Below, piece after piece: positions 27,541 through 38,206 of a DNA stretch of 64,000 nucleotides. Position numbers and translations under genes: made by a program. Numbering within the stretch: position 1 is the first letter of the stretch; each line of letters starts with the position of its first letter. A model generated the notes under the pieces. The model had not been told where the DNA came from. It saw only the letters and a list, made by a program, of their open reading frames with translations, and ran no database searches. Source of the DNA: JAIEPX01 sp963725255. GTDB lineage: Bacteria; Pseudomonadota; Gammaproteobacteria; JAIEPX01. Location: contig CAVRXV010000005.1 in NCBI GenBank assembly GCA_963725255.1, positions 1 to 64,000 on the forward strand, read 5' to 3'.

Positions 27541-30500
27541 TTAATAAATTTCCTGATGAGGGAAGGCCTTCTTAATTTCATCTTTGGGGTTGATCAAATT
27601 AGTATCTAGTGTTTTATTTTGTTTTTGTTTAATTAGATCATCGATATCATTTAAATAGCAATTGGATTCATAATCCCACCGATCGGTATAGTCAGAGCGA
27701 AAAAATTGAATATTTATTGCGGCTTTTTTATGACGATTTAAAATGGCTTTTACCTTACTGTAAGTTTCAGTAACGATAGATTCATCCGGAATTGAATCGG
27801 GCCGGGTGAAATAATGATTGAGTGTATTTAATAGTTCATCATAATCGTAGTCTCTGCTTGTCTTATATTTTTTGTATTCAGGGTTTAACGTTAAAGAGAG
27901 GGGTGAGCAGAGATCACTGCATAAAAGGTTATGTATATTAGGCCAAGAGCTATTATATTCAACTGCGGGGTAAGACTTCGAGAAAAGGACAACGAGTGAT
28001 ATCAGCGTGAAGTGTCTAACGATGTGAAGTGGTAGTAAGCTTATCATTAATGTTCTGATAACTGTCGGCTTGAAACGGCAGAATTGTGGGCTATAATTTA
28101 GCCAAATACTCAAGAAATCCCAAGGTGTAAATTTATCTTTGTATTTTTCTTTTTGAATTTCATAAAGTATGGCGACATATTTATATTCATACCATTCGCG
28201 TTGCTGCATAGTTAGTATTTTTTTTGTTATTGTAACGTTGAAGTGTGTTATTAAATAATGGAAGTATAGCGACTGCGTTCCACCCATTGATATAGATAGT
28301 AATTGTTCTTTAAGTGGATCTGTTATCGGTATGTCTTTTAAGATCATATTTGTCAGGACTGTGTTTCGAGAATTCAGTGCATGTTTAAAGGCTTTGATAA
28401 TTAGTGCCTCATTGAATAATGAGGAGTCACCGAGGCTTTGAAATACAATAAGAAGATAAAATAGTGTCGCTGATTTTATTCTGGTACAACCAGATTGTGA
28501 AATTATGCAATCAAATTCTTCTAATATTTTGTATTTCCATAAATCTTTGTGAAGGGAAATCTTGATCATCGATTCTATCAGGTCCGCATTTTGTGGGGAT
28601 AATATAGTTAAGGCTAAATCTATGGTTGTTTCCTCAAGCGTACTATTTTTGAATTTGTATTTCTCTATGAAAATCTCTTTAAAAAGAGTTATCAATTGCA
28701 GGTCTTTATATTTAAAGCTTAGTGTGATCAGGCAGTCAAAAAATGACGTAACATGGTTTTGGTTTGATAAATTTATTTCTGTGTTAAATTGGCATAATGT
28801 CGATTCAAAGAAATCAGAAAGTGAGCTCAACTTTTTGATAAAATTTGATGTTCTAGGCAAATCTAGTGAGAATTTTTTTTCTAGACAGTTTAAGCGGTAT
28901 TCGGCTACTGATGGTAAATTGGCAAAGAAAGCTTCGAAGATGTAATAACATACAGTAATCGATGGGTTTATCCGAAAACTAAAATCGATGGTGATTTTTT
29001 TATCTTCAAAAAAAACAATAGCTAATTTGTTATTTTGTGCATGTGCAAGATCGATTGCAAGACCGAGTCGCGTAATAGAGTGTTCGTCTTATCTTTTATT
29101 TTCAGACTCAAAAAGCTGTGGTAGATTGTTTAATTGATAAAAGATACCATACACTAAAGAGGAACAGTAAATGTAATTTTGATTATCGCTATATGTAAAC
29201 AACATTAAAAGGAGAGCCTTATCGTTCTCACGTATGGCTCTGGTGATTACTTGACGTAGGGTTTGCTGGTCTATCCTGTATCTTTTAAGTAGGAAGATGA
29301 TATCAGGATCTTTGCGAATATCATTTCGTTGACATGCAGATATAAACAACTTGCGTACGGTCTCATCTCGAATATGCGGGGATTCTTTAATACATAATCT
29401 TATGGCAACTCAACTATTTTTTTTGGCAGCAATAAGGAGTGTTTCATCAAGGTCCATGTAGTGAAAGTGTCGCGGATTTCCTCTGCATGCAATATGATCT
29501 ATCAGTTTAACAGTAATTGTTTTTGTGCCATCATTTTCTTCAATATTTAGTTCGTTTTTATCAGATTTTGTTGCGGTGATAATTTTATCGGCCAAAGTAA
29601 ATGCTTCGGCCATAATTAAATGCGAAATGAGAGTATCATTCTTTTGGAAAGCATTATCAGCGATCAGCGAGTTAAAAACAATTTCTGAGAGCGGCCCTGA
29701 ATTCTGATCGGTGTTTACCATTCTTGAGGGTCTTATTAGTCTTAACAACATACGAGTGCAACCTTTTCTCAGCATTCGCAGTGCTAAGGGTATCCCTTCT
29801 GAACCAGGTTGTAATAGAATATTAGGAGATATTGAGTCAAGCCCCAGAAGAAATTCATAGCTTTGCGGGTTGTAAACAATGTCTTTACAAGCACTCGTGT
29901 GGATCATGGTTGCAGCTTCCATATCCTTTTTGCGCATTTTACGGGTCAATTTGAAAATATTGTGTATTGCTTCATATTCTATGCACGTACTCTTGATGTG
30001 TTGGGGTATGTTTAAATCCGTTTTTTTTACGTAAAATAGGATAGGTAATCTATACTTTGGATTGAGTTGAGCTCCATTTTCTTTTGCATAATCAGAAAAA
30101 TATTCTAATAATTCACATGAGAAGTCGTGTGCAAGCAATCTTGAATCAAGTGTGTCAGAACATATACAAATTATACTTCTATAGATATTAAACCTCATTC
30201 TGGCCAGAACTTCATTTGTTTTACTATTGAGTAATCTTGCTTGAAGATTTTCTGATTTGAATTTTTGAAGTTCACTCGAATGGAATAATAATTCATTGCC
30301 AGGAGCTTTGAAATTCCCTGATATCTTTCGGGTTGCGGGTTCTTCTGCTTCGGCATCAAACGGGCGGGATACTGTTCCCCCGTCGTTTAGTAACAAACGA
30401 TTAATAATTACATCATGATCATGAGTAAGTATTCCATAGAGTTTGGGAGCTCTCGCCTTGCTAAATCCAAAGGGGGAAGTTACAGCTTTGGTATCTAAGA

Positions 30501-31164
30501 GAGTAGTTGATTGAATTTGAGTGTAACCTACTTTTTGAGATGTGCCTAAAGTTGCTCTGACTGTTCTTGAAATTATAGTTCCATCACCAGCAATGGTATA
30601 AGCGGATCTTGTCTTAGGGCGTAGGTTTTGAAGTCGGCGCGTACCATTTGTATTTGGAAAAAGGCTACTGATAAATTTATCACTAAAATCGTTTTCGTCT
30701 GCTCTCAATGTTTTTAAAAAATAATCACTTAGAAAATCGGAAGGTAAATCCCCAGTTTTAAGTTTAGCTCCTAGACGACAGAAAAAGAGTTGGTCATCCG
30801 TCAAAATAATTTCGTTACAAGAGAGTTGAGGATATTCTGAATTAATGAGGGGAAATGTGTGCTGGGTGAAAGCAAGGAAAGCGTTTGCAGTCTGTGGATC
30901 GTTGAAGGTCAATTTATGCAGAGTGTTCTCGAGGGGGACTTCTGATGTTTCAGATTGTTGAAAGAGCGCAAAAATAGTCGCGTGCAAATTGTCGAAAATT
31001 TCATCATCAGCTGAAATTTTGCTGGCTAGGTAGGCTTCGAGGTGATCCCAGGTTACTGCTGGGCCTATGTTGGCGATTGTTAGCCGGATGAATCTGTCGA
31101 GGGTATTTTGGTCTACAAGACCCTTAATAGTCTCGTCAAGTCGTTCTGTATAATCTTTCGCCAT
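27541..31164 (-). pseudogene. Large orphan gene with two in-frame stops, paralogue of the 43.1-46.9 kb gene
   Basis: A single reading frame of about 1208 codons interrupted by TGA at 29412-29410 and TAA at 29091-29089, with no frameshift. It aligns throughout with the 1266-residue protein at 43122-46922: MAKDYTERLDETIKG against MTKDYIEHLDSVMNG, LRADENDFSDKFISSLF against LRADEFDFSSSFLTTLF, and RGNPRHFHYM against RGNPRQMVFM. At the first stop the paralogue has Trp (AAQEKHW.V against AAKKNS*V); at the second it has a residue in ENTYQDQHS against ENKR*DEHS. Function unknown; effector-like by size and orphan status. The first 584 residues could still be made as a truncated protein. Confidence 0.85.
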
Positions 31165-31282
31165 TATTTACCTGCTATTTTTAGGTTTTTATATCATATT
31201 TATTGGTTAATAGCAATGTATTTATCTTAAAAGCCATGGATTTCTTGTGTTATTTTGCGGAATTCGGCGAAAGGCCGTTACG

Positions 31283-32182
31283 CTATCCGTAATGTCGCGA
31301 TGCAACAACAGCACCAACAGTTCCCAATGCTCCGCTGACCAAACATAAAATTATACCTTGTACAAATCCAAAATCGGTTAATTGAAAAGTACTTTGATAA
31401 AGTGCTGCTAAATTATCGACATTCGGCAGTAACCACAACAAAATCGAATTCACGACAATCCACGTTAACACTCCCGCAGTAAGGCCGATAAATAATCCTG
31501 AAATTAAAAAAGGTGCGCGAATAAAAAGACTATTAGCGCCCACTAATTGATAAATCGCAATTTCATGACGATGTTTTTCTAAAGTTAATTGAATGCTATT
31601 ACTGACAATCAATATCCCCCCAACAATCAATAAAATGCCTAAAATAAAACTGAGCTTTTTTAAAGTTCCTAACATACTTTGTAATCGTTGCAGCCACAGA
31701 CTATCAATTTGCACTGTTTCTATAATAGGATTAGGAGCAAGGGTTGCTTGAAGTTTTTTTGCTGTTTCACTCAAATTTTCGGTAGATTTAAGTTTAATTG
31801 CAATGACACCCGGTAACGGATTGTTCGGAAGTGTTTGTAAAACGGTCTGCAAATTAGATTGCTGAGCCATTTCTTTTAATCCTTCCTCAGGAGAAATATA
31901 ATGAATTTCAGCTATGCTTGCATCTTTATGCAATTGCGCCATCAGAGTTTCAATATCGCTCGTTTTTGCTTCTGATTTTAAATAAACACTCACTTCAGTA
32001 CTATTATACCACTGATGACTTAATTTATTTAAATTAGCCGTCACTAACCAAAATAATGCAGGTAAACTAAGCGTAGCTGTCAGCAACAGCACTGTCACCA
32101 AATTCGCTAATCGATATTGAGCAATACGGTCAAGGCAAATTGTGAGAATATTAATCAGCTGTTTTAAGCCTCGATTTTTCAT
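31283..32182 (-). CDS. ftsX: Cell-division ABC transporter-like permease
   Basis: A 299-residue membrane protein with four transmembrane segments (about residues 22-48, 173-196, 222-248, 270-295) and a periplasmic domain between the first two. With FtsE it forms the septal complex that activates peptidoglycan amidases. The C-terminal FtsX/MacB-type core (RHEIAIYQLVGANSLFIRAPFLISGLFIG) is clear. It follows ftsE by 17 bp in the conserved ftsY-ftsE-ftsX operon. Confidence 0.94.
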   Translation of the reverse strand: MKNRGLKQLINILTICLDRIAQYRLANLVTVLLLTATLSLPALFWLVTANLNKLSHQWYNSTEVSVYLKSEAKTSDIETLMAQLHKDASIAEIHYISPEEGLKEMAQQSNLQTVLQTLPNNPLPGVIAIKLKSTENLSETAKKLQATLAPNPIIETVQIDSLWLQRLQSMLGTLKKLSFILGILLIVGGILIVSNSIQLTLEKHRHEIAIYQLVGANSLFIRAPFLISGLFIGLTAGVLTWIVVNSILLWLLPNVDNLAALYQSTFQLTDFGFVQGIILCLVSGALGTVGAVVASRHYG

Positions 32183-32199
32183 CAGTAAACTCCATCAAA

Positions 32200-32859
32200 T
32201 TAAGTACAAGTAACTAATCTACCTTGATTTAAATGTAATACGCGGTACTGGCTCTCATCAATCAATGATAAATTGTGCGTAGCAATTAATACATTTGTTC
32301 CGATACGATTAAATTCTGTAAATAATTTTATAATTTCATTAGCAAGATCTGGATCGAGATTTCCCGTCGGTTCATCGGCCAACAAAATTGTCGGTCGATT
32401 AACAACGGCGCGCGCAATATTGGTTCGTTGTTGTTCCCCCAACGATAAATTACTGCACAGTACTTTTTCCTTATTTAACAAACCCACTTTATCGAGCGCA
32501 GCTCGAACACGACGCGGAATTTCTTTGGTGGGAGCACCACTAATCACTAGAGGTAAAGCAACATTTTGAAATGCTGTCTGATCAAGAAAAAGCATCGGGG
32601 ATTGTAAAATAACCCCCATCCTACGACGTAGGAGTGGCTTAGTCTGACGATGAAGATTAGCAATAGCATTATGGCCTAACCATACTTTGCCCACTGAACA
32701 ATCTTCTAACAAGGCGATAATTTTTAATAATGTGCTTTTGCCGGCACCTGAATGCCCTGTCACAAAAGCCATTTCGCCATCCTTGAGCTCAAAAGAGACC
32801 TGTTTTAAGGCAACATGCCCATTAGGGTACTCTTTAGTTACATGTTCAAACCGAATCAT
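32200..32859 (-). CDS. ftsE: Cell-division ATP-binding protein
   Basis: A 219-residue ABC ATPase. Walker A GHSGAGKSTLL, signature LSLGEQQR, Walker B ILLADEPTGNLD and the switch histidine in IATHN are all present. The start MIRFEHVTKEYPNG at 32859 has GGAGG upstream and overlaps the end of ftsY by 14 bp; the frame continues 30 codons upstream but that part lies in ftsY. Partner of FtsX at the inner membrane of the septum. Confidence 0.95.
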   Translation of the reverse strand: MIRFEHVTKEYPNGHVALKQVSFELKDGEMAFVTGHSGAGKSTLLKIIALLEDCSVGKVWLGHNAIANLHRQTKPLLRRRMGVILQSPMLFLDQTAFQNVALPLVISGAPTKEIPRRVRAALDKVGLLNKEKVLCSNLSLGEQQRTNIARAVVNRPTILLADEPTGNLDPDLANEIIKLFTEFNRIGTNVLIATHNLSLIDESQYRVLHLNQGRLVTCT

Positions 32860-33844
32860 GTTTTTCCTCCGATTGAGGTGTGAATAATGCCTCAATAAAG
32901 GCATTACTGTCAAAAACCTGAAGATCTTCCGCAGACTCACCGACGCCAATAAAACGAATAGGCGTCGCTAATTGATTTGCAATTGCGAAAATAATTCCGC
33001 CTTTTGCGGTACCATCTAATTTTGTCAGGGTGATTCCAGACACATTAACGGCTTCAAAAAAAAGTTTTGCTTGTTGTAAACCATTTTGTCCTACAGTCGC
33101 ATCAAGCACAAGCATGACTTCATGAGGCGCATTAGGATCCAGTTTCGTTAATACACGTTTAATTTTTTTGAGCTCTTCCATCAAGTGAGTTTGTGATTGC
33201 AAACGCCCAGCAGTATCCGCAATTAAAATATCGACACCACGCGCTTGCGCTGCTTGAAGCGCATCAAAAATGACCGAAGCGCTATCTGCACCTGGCTGTT
33301 GAGAAATAACCGGAACATTATTGCGCTGTCCCCACACTTGCAATTGTTCTACTGCTGCCGCACGAAACGTATCCCCTGCAGCAAGCATTACTTGTTTGCC
33401 TTCATCCGTAAATTTTTTCGCAAGCTTGCCAATGGTGGTTGTCTTACCCGAACCATTCACGCCAACCATTAAAATTACTGTCGGTTTTTGAGCATCATTC
33501 AAAATCAGTGGAGCTGAGCAGGGCTTAAGAATATCAGCAAGAATATTTTTAAGATGAAGCAATAATTGCTGAGGATCATTAAGATCCTCTCGCGCAATTT
33601 GTTGAGTTAATTGCTGAATAACAGATGTGCACACTTCCATCCCCACATCCGCAAGCAATAACTGCGTTTCGATATCTGTGAGAAGGGCGGCATCAATAAC
33701 TTTTTTGCCTAAAAAAAGCGTAGATAATCCGTCAGTCAGTTGATGACGTGTTCTTTTGAGTCCAGATCGCAAACGTGCAAAAAGTCCGGTTTTTTCCAGA
33801 TTCGCATCATTTTGATCTTTGTTTGATTTTAAAAATCGAAGCAT
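32846..33844 (-). CDS. ftsY: Signal recognition particle receptor
   Basis: A 332-residue SRP-type GTPase that receives ribosome-SRP complexes at the membrane. G1 GVNGSGKTTTIGKLA, then DTFRAAAVEQL, DTAGRLQSQTHLMEEL and TKLDGTAKGG are diagnostic. The acidic A domain found in E. coli FtsY is almost absent; the protein begins directly with the N domain (FARLRSGLKRTRHQL), which is common outside enterobacteria. I chose the ATG at 33844 with GAGG upstream; the frame continues six codons to a GTG at 33862. First gene of ftsYEX, divergent from the M16 peptidase gene. Confidence 0.94.
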   Translation of the reverse strand: MLRFLKSNKDQNDANLEKTGLFARLRSGLKRTRHQLTDGLSTLFLGKKVIDAALLTDIETQLLLADVGMEVCTSVIQQLTQQIAREDLNDPQQLLLHLKNILADILKPCSAPLILNDAQKPTVILMVGVNGSGKTTTIGKLAKKFTDEGKQVMLAAGDTFRAAAVEQLQVWGQRNNVPVISQQPGADSASVIFDALQAAQARGVDILIADTAGRLQSQTHLMEELKKIKRVLTKLDPNAPHEVMLVLDATVGQNGLQQAKLFFEAVNVSGITLTKLDGTAKGGIIFAIANQLATPIRFIGVGESAEDLQVFDSNAFIEALFTPQSEEKHDSV

Positions 33845-33944
33845 TGTGTTTTGCCTCAGCACCTTTCATACAATTGTCCGTGATGCTACACTGTCCAGCC
33901 TTAAGTCTCAATGTTTATGCAATACTCAAGTTAAGCGAGGAATT

Positions 33945-35318
33945 ATGAAAAGCTTTTTACAGTATACCGGTTTGGCGACATTATGCGCATTATCACTCGG
34001 AGCTAACGCCAAGGTTCACGAATATCAATTAGACAATGGCCTTCGCATCCTTGTGAAAGAAGATCATCGTGCACCTGTTGTGGTCTCTGAGGTCTGGTAC
34101 AAAATTGGATCAAGTTACGAACCGCTAGGCATCACCGGCATCTCTCACATGCTCGAACATATGATGTTCAAAGGTACAAAAAAGTTGGCCCCAGGAGAAC
34201 TTGCCACAATCGTCTCAAAAAATGGCGGTCAACAAAATGCTTTCACTGCCGAAGATTTCACCGGTTATTACCAAGTATTTGAAAAAAGCAAACTGCCGAT
34301 TAGTTTTGAATTAGAAGCTGATCGCATGCAAAATCTCATTTTTGATCAAGCAGAGTTTACCAAAGAACATCAAGTTGTGATGGAAGAACGTCGTTTGCGC
34401 ACAGACGATGATCCACAATCAATCACCTACGAACGATTTACAGCGGCGGCACACATTTCGAGCCCATATCATCATCCCATCATTGGTTGGATGAGTGATA
34501 TTACTCAGTACACACTTGCCGATCTCAAAGCGTGGTACGAAAATTGGTACGCACCCAATAATGCAACTGTTGTTGTAGTGGGCGATGTTGTTCCTGAGGA
34601 AGTTTTTGAATTAGCTAAACGTTATTTTGGCTCAATACCCGCTAAAAATTTCACGCCTGTAAAACACACACCTGAAATTGAGTCTTTAGGCAAGCGTGAA
34701 ATTGTCGTAAAAACGCCTGCTAAATTGCCTTGGATTGTCATGGGCTATAATGTCCCCACAGCAAAAACCGCGAAAGAGCCTTGGGAAGTTTATGCACTAG
34801 ACGTTGTAACAGGTATTTTAGACGGTGGGCGTAGCGCACGATTTGAAAAAGAATTAGTACGCGATCAACAAATCGCTAGCTCCATTAGTGCTGGTTATTC
34901 ACCTTTTGATCGTTTAGATTCATTACTAACAATCAGTGCAACACCTGCAGCTAAACATACCACTGCTGATGTAAAACATGCGATATTAAATCAAATTGAA
35001 AAACTCAAAAAAGAGTTAGTGACACCCAGTGAATTAGCTCGTGTAAAAGCACAAGTTGTGGCGCAAAAAATTTACAAAAAAGATTCTATTGCTGATCAGG
35101 CCTACGAAATCGGAAGCTTAGAATCAGTCGGATTATCTTGGCGTTTAGGCGATGATTACGTCAAAAATATTCAAGCGGTAACTCCAGCACAAATTCAAAA
35201 AGTGGCCAAAAAATATTTGGATGATGATCGACTGACGATTGCTGTTTTAGACCCTTTACCACTAACTGGTAAAGAATTGCAAGTACCTTCCACTGCAGGA
35301 GAAGGGTATGTTCGTTAA
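33945..35318 (+). CDS. M16 family zinc peptidase, catalytic subunit
   Basis: A 457-residue exported protein; signal peptide residues 1-22 (ends GANA/K). The inverted zinc motif HMLEH (His68, Glu71, His72) and the distant EEVFELAKRYF / downstream glutamates of the M16 (pitrilysin) fold are present. The ATG at 33945 follows AGCGAGG and gives a proper signal peptide; the longer frame to 33819 runs into the ftsY start region. Its stop overlaps the start of the second M16 gene by 11 bp, the classical paired M16B arrangement acting as a heterodimer in the periplasm. Confidence 0.93.
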   Translation: MKSFLQYTGLATLCALSLGANAKVHEYQLDNGLRILVKEDHRAPVVVSEVWYKIGSSYEPLGITGISHMLEHMMFKGTKKLAPGELATIVSKNGGQQNAFTAEDFTGYYQVFEKSKLPISFELEADRMQNLIFDQAEFTKEHQVVMEERRLRTDDDPQSITYERFTAAAHISSPYHHPIIGWMSDITQYTLADLKAWYENWYAPNNATVVVVGDVVPEEVFELAKRYFGSIPAKNFTPVKHTPEIESLGKREIVVKTPAKLPWIVMGYNVPTAKTAKEPWEVYALDVVTGILDGGRSARFEKELVRDQQIASSISAGYSPFDRLDSLLTISATPAAKHTTADVKHAILNQIEKLKKELVTPSELARVKAQVVAQKIYKKDSIADQAYEIGSLESVGLSWRLGDDYVKNIQAVTPAQIQKVAKKYLDDDRLTIAVLDPLPLTGKELQVPSTAGEGYVR

Positions 35319-36639
35319 ACAATTATCAACGTTAATTTGGATGGTTATCATGACAGTTTCAACGATTGCTTCAGCTCAAACGACAAATCAACAAGTTGTT
35401 CCTATCGAACATTGGCAAACGAAAAATGGGATCAATGTTTATTTTGTATCAATGCATGAAATCCCTATCATTGATGTGAGCGTTGTTTTTTCAGCAGGCT
35501 CATCATTTGATGGCGAACATGCCGGTCTTGCAACGCTTACTAATGCGATGCTTGATGAAGGCACTAAACAACACAACTCTGATACAATTGCTCAGGCTTT
35601 CGAAGATGTCGGCGCTGAATTTAGGTCCGGAGTTGAATTAGATTATGCTACCGTTTCTCTGCGAAGCATGTCGGATAAAAAATTTTTAGATCCTGCTGTG
35701 AATATTTTCGCTGATGTCTTAAATAACCCGACTTTTCCTCATCAAGATTTCAAACGATTACAACAACAAGTTCTACGTGCTTTGCAAGAACAAGAGCAAG
35801 AACCTGGAACAATTGCGGAACATGCGTTTTATTCAGCACTTTATAATAGCGGTCCATATTCAAAACCTTCTTTAGGTACTGTAGAAAGTGTGCGCCAATT
35901 GTCGGCTGAAGATTTGATGCGTTTTTACCGACATTTTTACACCGCCACAAATGCACACATTGTTTTAGTCGGTGATATCAACCGTTCAGAAGCTGAAAAA
36001 TTAGCTCAGAAAATTGTCGGCGATTTAGCGCCCGGCGATAAAAATAACATTTTGAACTTATCGGACTCGTCACATAATTCATCCGTAAAAAATATTCGCT
36101 TCCCTTCTGCTCAGACGCATATTCTTATTGGCCAACGCGCTATTCCTAGACTGTCCCCCGATTATTTTCCGCTCGCAGTAGGTAATCAAATTCTTGGGGG
36201 TGGAATTTTAACGTCACGACTATACAAAACAGTTCGTGAAAAAGGAGGGCTAGCCTATAGTGTTTATAGCTATTTTGATGCCATGAAAATGCAAGGCCCT
36301 TTCCTGATTGGATTACAGACTCGTAACGAACAAGCTAAAAATGCGATCAAACTTGCGCGTGAAACTCTGGCAGATTATATTTCTCATGGCCCTTCAGAAG
36401 ATGAACTTGATGAAGCCAAAAATAATCTTATCAATGGATTTGCACTTCGATTAGCGAGTAATAAAGCTATTTTGGCCAATGTTGTCAATATCACAACCTA
36501 TGGTTTGCCTCTCGATTATTTAGATACCTATCGTGATCATGTGCGCAATGTTTCTGCTCAGGATATTAAATCATCTTTTCAACGTCACATTAACCCAAAA
36601 AATCTAGTGACAATTACCGTTGGAAATAGCATTTTTTGA
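35308..36639 (+). CDS. M16 family peptidase-like, non-catalytic partner
   Basis: A 443-residue exported homologue of the preceding protein; signal peptide about residues 1-23. At the place of the zinc motif it has LTNAMLDEGT, so the HxxEH motif is lost. It keeps the substrate-side R/Y pair region (GGGILTSRLYKTVREKGGLAYSVYSYF), as in the non-catalytic half of M16B heterodimers. It overlaps the catalytic gene by 11 bp and rsmD by 4 bp, so all three are probably co-transcribed. A decayed fragment of this gene recurs at 39052-39175. Confidence 0.92.
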   Translation: MFVKQLSTLIWMVIMTVSTIASAQTTNQQVVPIEHWQTKNGINVYFVSMHEIPIIDVSVVFSAGSSFDGEHAGLATLTNAMLDEGTKQHNSDTIAQAFEDVGAEFRSGVELDYATVSLRSMSDKKFLDPAVNIFADVLNNPTFPHQDFKRLQQQVLRALQEQEQEPGTIAEHAFYSALYNSGPYSKPSLGTVESVRQLSAEDLMRFYRHFYTATNAHIVLVGDINRSEAEKLAQKIVGDLAPGDKNNILNLSDSSHNSSVKNIRFPSAQTHILIGQRAIPRLSPDYFPLAVGNQILGGGILTSRLYKTVREKGGLAYSVYSYFDAMKMQGPFLIGLQTRNEQAKNAIKLARETLADYISHGPSEDELDEAKNNLINGFALRLASNKAILANVVNITTYGLPLDYLDTYRDHVRNVSAQDIKSSFQRHINPKNLVTITVGNSIF

Positions 36640-37214
36640 ACAATAATCAACTTCGCATTATCGGCGGTCGTTGGCGCGGCCGTCGTATTTCTTTTCCCGA
36701 TATTGCAGGTCTGCGCCCTACCGGTGATCGAATTCGCGAAACGCTTTTTAATTGGCTACAAAACGAAATTCATGATGCTCATTGTATAGATTTATTTTCA
36801 GGAAGCGGTGCGCTTGGATTTGAAGCGTTGTCACGCGGCGCAGCCTCTGTCACTTTTGTTGATGAAAATTCTGATGTGATTAAATACTTACATGCTACCG
36901 TAGAAAAATTATCAGCAAAAAATATCGCCTTAATTCATGACGCGGCACCTTCTCAGTCACTCACCAAAAAATTAGCTAATCATCAATTTTCTATCGTGTT
37001 TATTGATTCACCCTTTCACCAGGGTCTCATTGAAAAATGTTGTACCTGGTTAATCGAAGCAAATCTATTATCCAAAAACGCCTTAATTTACATCGAAGCC
37101 GAACGTGAGCTTTCCCCTCTTCCCATCCCAGCTGACTGGGAAATACTGAAATCTAAATTTACCGGGCAGGTGGGGTACCATTTGGTTCGCCAGGTATTAA
37201 TTTTTAATTCTTAG
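36636..37214 (+). CDS. rsmD: 16S rRNA (guanine-966-N2)-methyltransferase
   Basis: A 192-residue methyltransferase that modifies G966 of 16S rRNA. RIIGGRWRGRRISFPDIAGLRPTGDRIRETLFNWL and DLFSGSGALGFEALSRGA are diagnostic. The catalytic (N/D)PP(F/Y) motif reads DSPF (near residue 127) instead of DPPF, a departure from the family. Translation starts at a TTG overlapping the TGA stop of the M16 gene, so coupling is expected. The AbiE module and decayed repeats follow immediately. Confidence 0.9.
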   Translation: MNNNQLRIIGGRWRGRRISFPDIAGLRPTGDRIRETLFNWLQNEIHDAHCIDLFSGSGALGFEALSRGAASVTFVDENSDVIKYLHATVEKLSAKNIALIHDAAPSQSLTKKLANHQFSIVFIDSPFHQGLIEKCCTWLIEANLLSKNALIYIEAERELSPLPIPADWEILKSKFTGQVGYHLVRQVLIFNS

Positions 37215-37364
37215 AAGCGTATCGGGGGGCCGCACTAAATTTAAAACACGAGTATACTCATACTTGTAAAGCGATATAATCACTCCATGAACACATGATC
37301 AAATCATCGAGAATACAAATGAATGGCTAATAGGTACCTGACACCCACTCACCCATAGATTTTG

Positions 37365-37403
37365 TATTTGCAAAAAGGATTGTTTTGTGCTACTATTTGC
37401 AAA
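37365..37403 (+). promoter_or_regulatory. Promoter with two TTTGCAAA operators for abiE
   Basis: TTGCAA (37368-37373), 17 bp, TACTAT (37391-37396) forms a sigma-70 promoter whose expected start of transcription falls on or next to the ATG at 37403, so the mRNA would be nearly leaderless. TATTTGCAAA occurs twice (37365-37374 and 37394-37403), 29 bp apart, one over the -35 and one over the -10/start. AbiEi-type antitoxins are known to repress their own promoter by binding repeats; the same is inferred here. Confidence 0.6.
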
Positions 37404-38206
37404 TGAAAAGTGAAAACTTAACCCTTGGTCATTATACTGATAGCCTTCAGAGCGAAGGTCAGTATTGGTTTTTACGCTCAAAAGCAATAGAAGCATTGAA
37501 ACTATCTGATACGGCTTTCAAATTTGCTGCAAATCGACTCATGAAAAAGGGTAAAATAAAGCGTATTTTAGCGGACTTTTACGTTATAGTGCCATTAGAA
37601 TACCAATCTGTTGGTTGCTTGCCTGGTCCATGGTTTATAGATGATTTGATGCGGTATTGCGAAAGTGATTATTATGTTTGCTTACTGAGTGCTGCAGCAA
37701 TATACGGGGCTGCTCACCAACAGCCGATGACATTTCAAGTCATGACGAATCGGGTGTTAAGATCAAAGAGGGTTGGAAAACTGCAGCTCCGGTTTCACTT
37801 TAAAAAAAATATTAAACCATTATTTAGCCAGCAGGTTAAAACTCCAACTGGTCATATGTTCGTTGCTACGCCAGAAATGACGGTATGCGAAATCATTCGT
37901 AACATGAATGCTGCTGGACAAATTCATAATGTTGCAACAGTTATTAGTGAGTTAGCAAGCCAAATAAAAATGTCAAATATTAAAAAATTAATTAATACTG
38001 ATGATGTTGAAGTTTCAACAATTCAAAGATTGGGATATTTAATGGAATACCTAAATCTTGAAATTGATTCGACTCCGCTATTGAAGTTGATTGAAGAAAA
38101 AATGCCTAATTATCGTTTGTTGGTTATGGGCGGTAGTGCGATAATCCTTGAACATAACAAACGTTGGCGAATATTAGTCAACGAAAAAGTGGAGACTGAC
38201 CTATGA
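37403..38206 (+). CDS. abiEi: Type IV antitoxin, AbiEi family
   Basis: A 267-residue protein with an N-terminal winged helix (YWFLRSKAIEALKLSDTAFKFAANRLMKKGKIKRI, residues about 20-55) and a C-terminal antitoxin domain, the layout of AbiEi. Segments LAAIYGAAHQQP-like (SAAAIYGAAHQQPMTFQVM) and TPEMTVCEIIRNM match the family. The ATG at 37403 is chosen because the frame extends only to a TTG that lies inside the promoter. It overlaps the toxin gene by 4 bp (ATGA). It would neutralise the toxin and repress the operon. Confidence 0.85.
   Translation: MKSENLTLGHYTDSLQSEGQYWFLRSKAIEALKLSDTAFKFAANRLMKKGKIKRILADFYVIVPLEYQSVGCLPGPWFIDDLMRYCESDYYVCLLSAAAIYGAAHQQPMTFQVMTNRVLRSKRVGKLQLRFHFKKNIKPLFSQQVKTPTGHMFVATPEMTVCEIIRNMNAAGQIHNVATVISELASQIKMSNIKKLINTDDVEVSTIQRLGYLMEYLNLEIDSTPLLKLIEEKMPNYRLLVMGGSAIILEHNKRWRILVNEKVETDL

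Noticed and set aside
29089..29412. Reassignment of UGA/UAA to sense codons
   Set aside because: Many intact genes here end in TGA or TAA, for example the second M16 gene and bioB, so the code is standard; decay is simpler.
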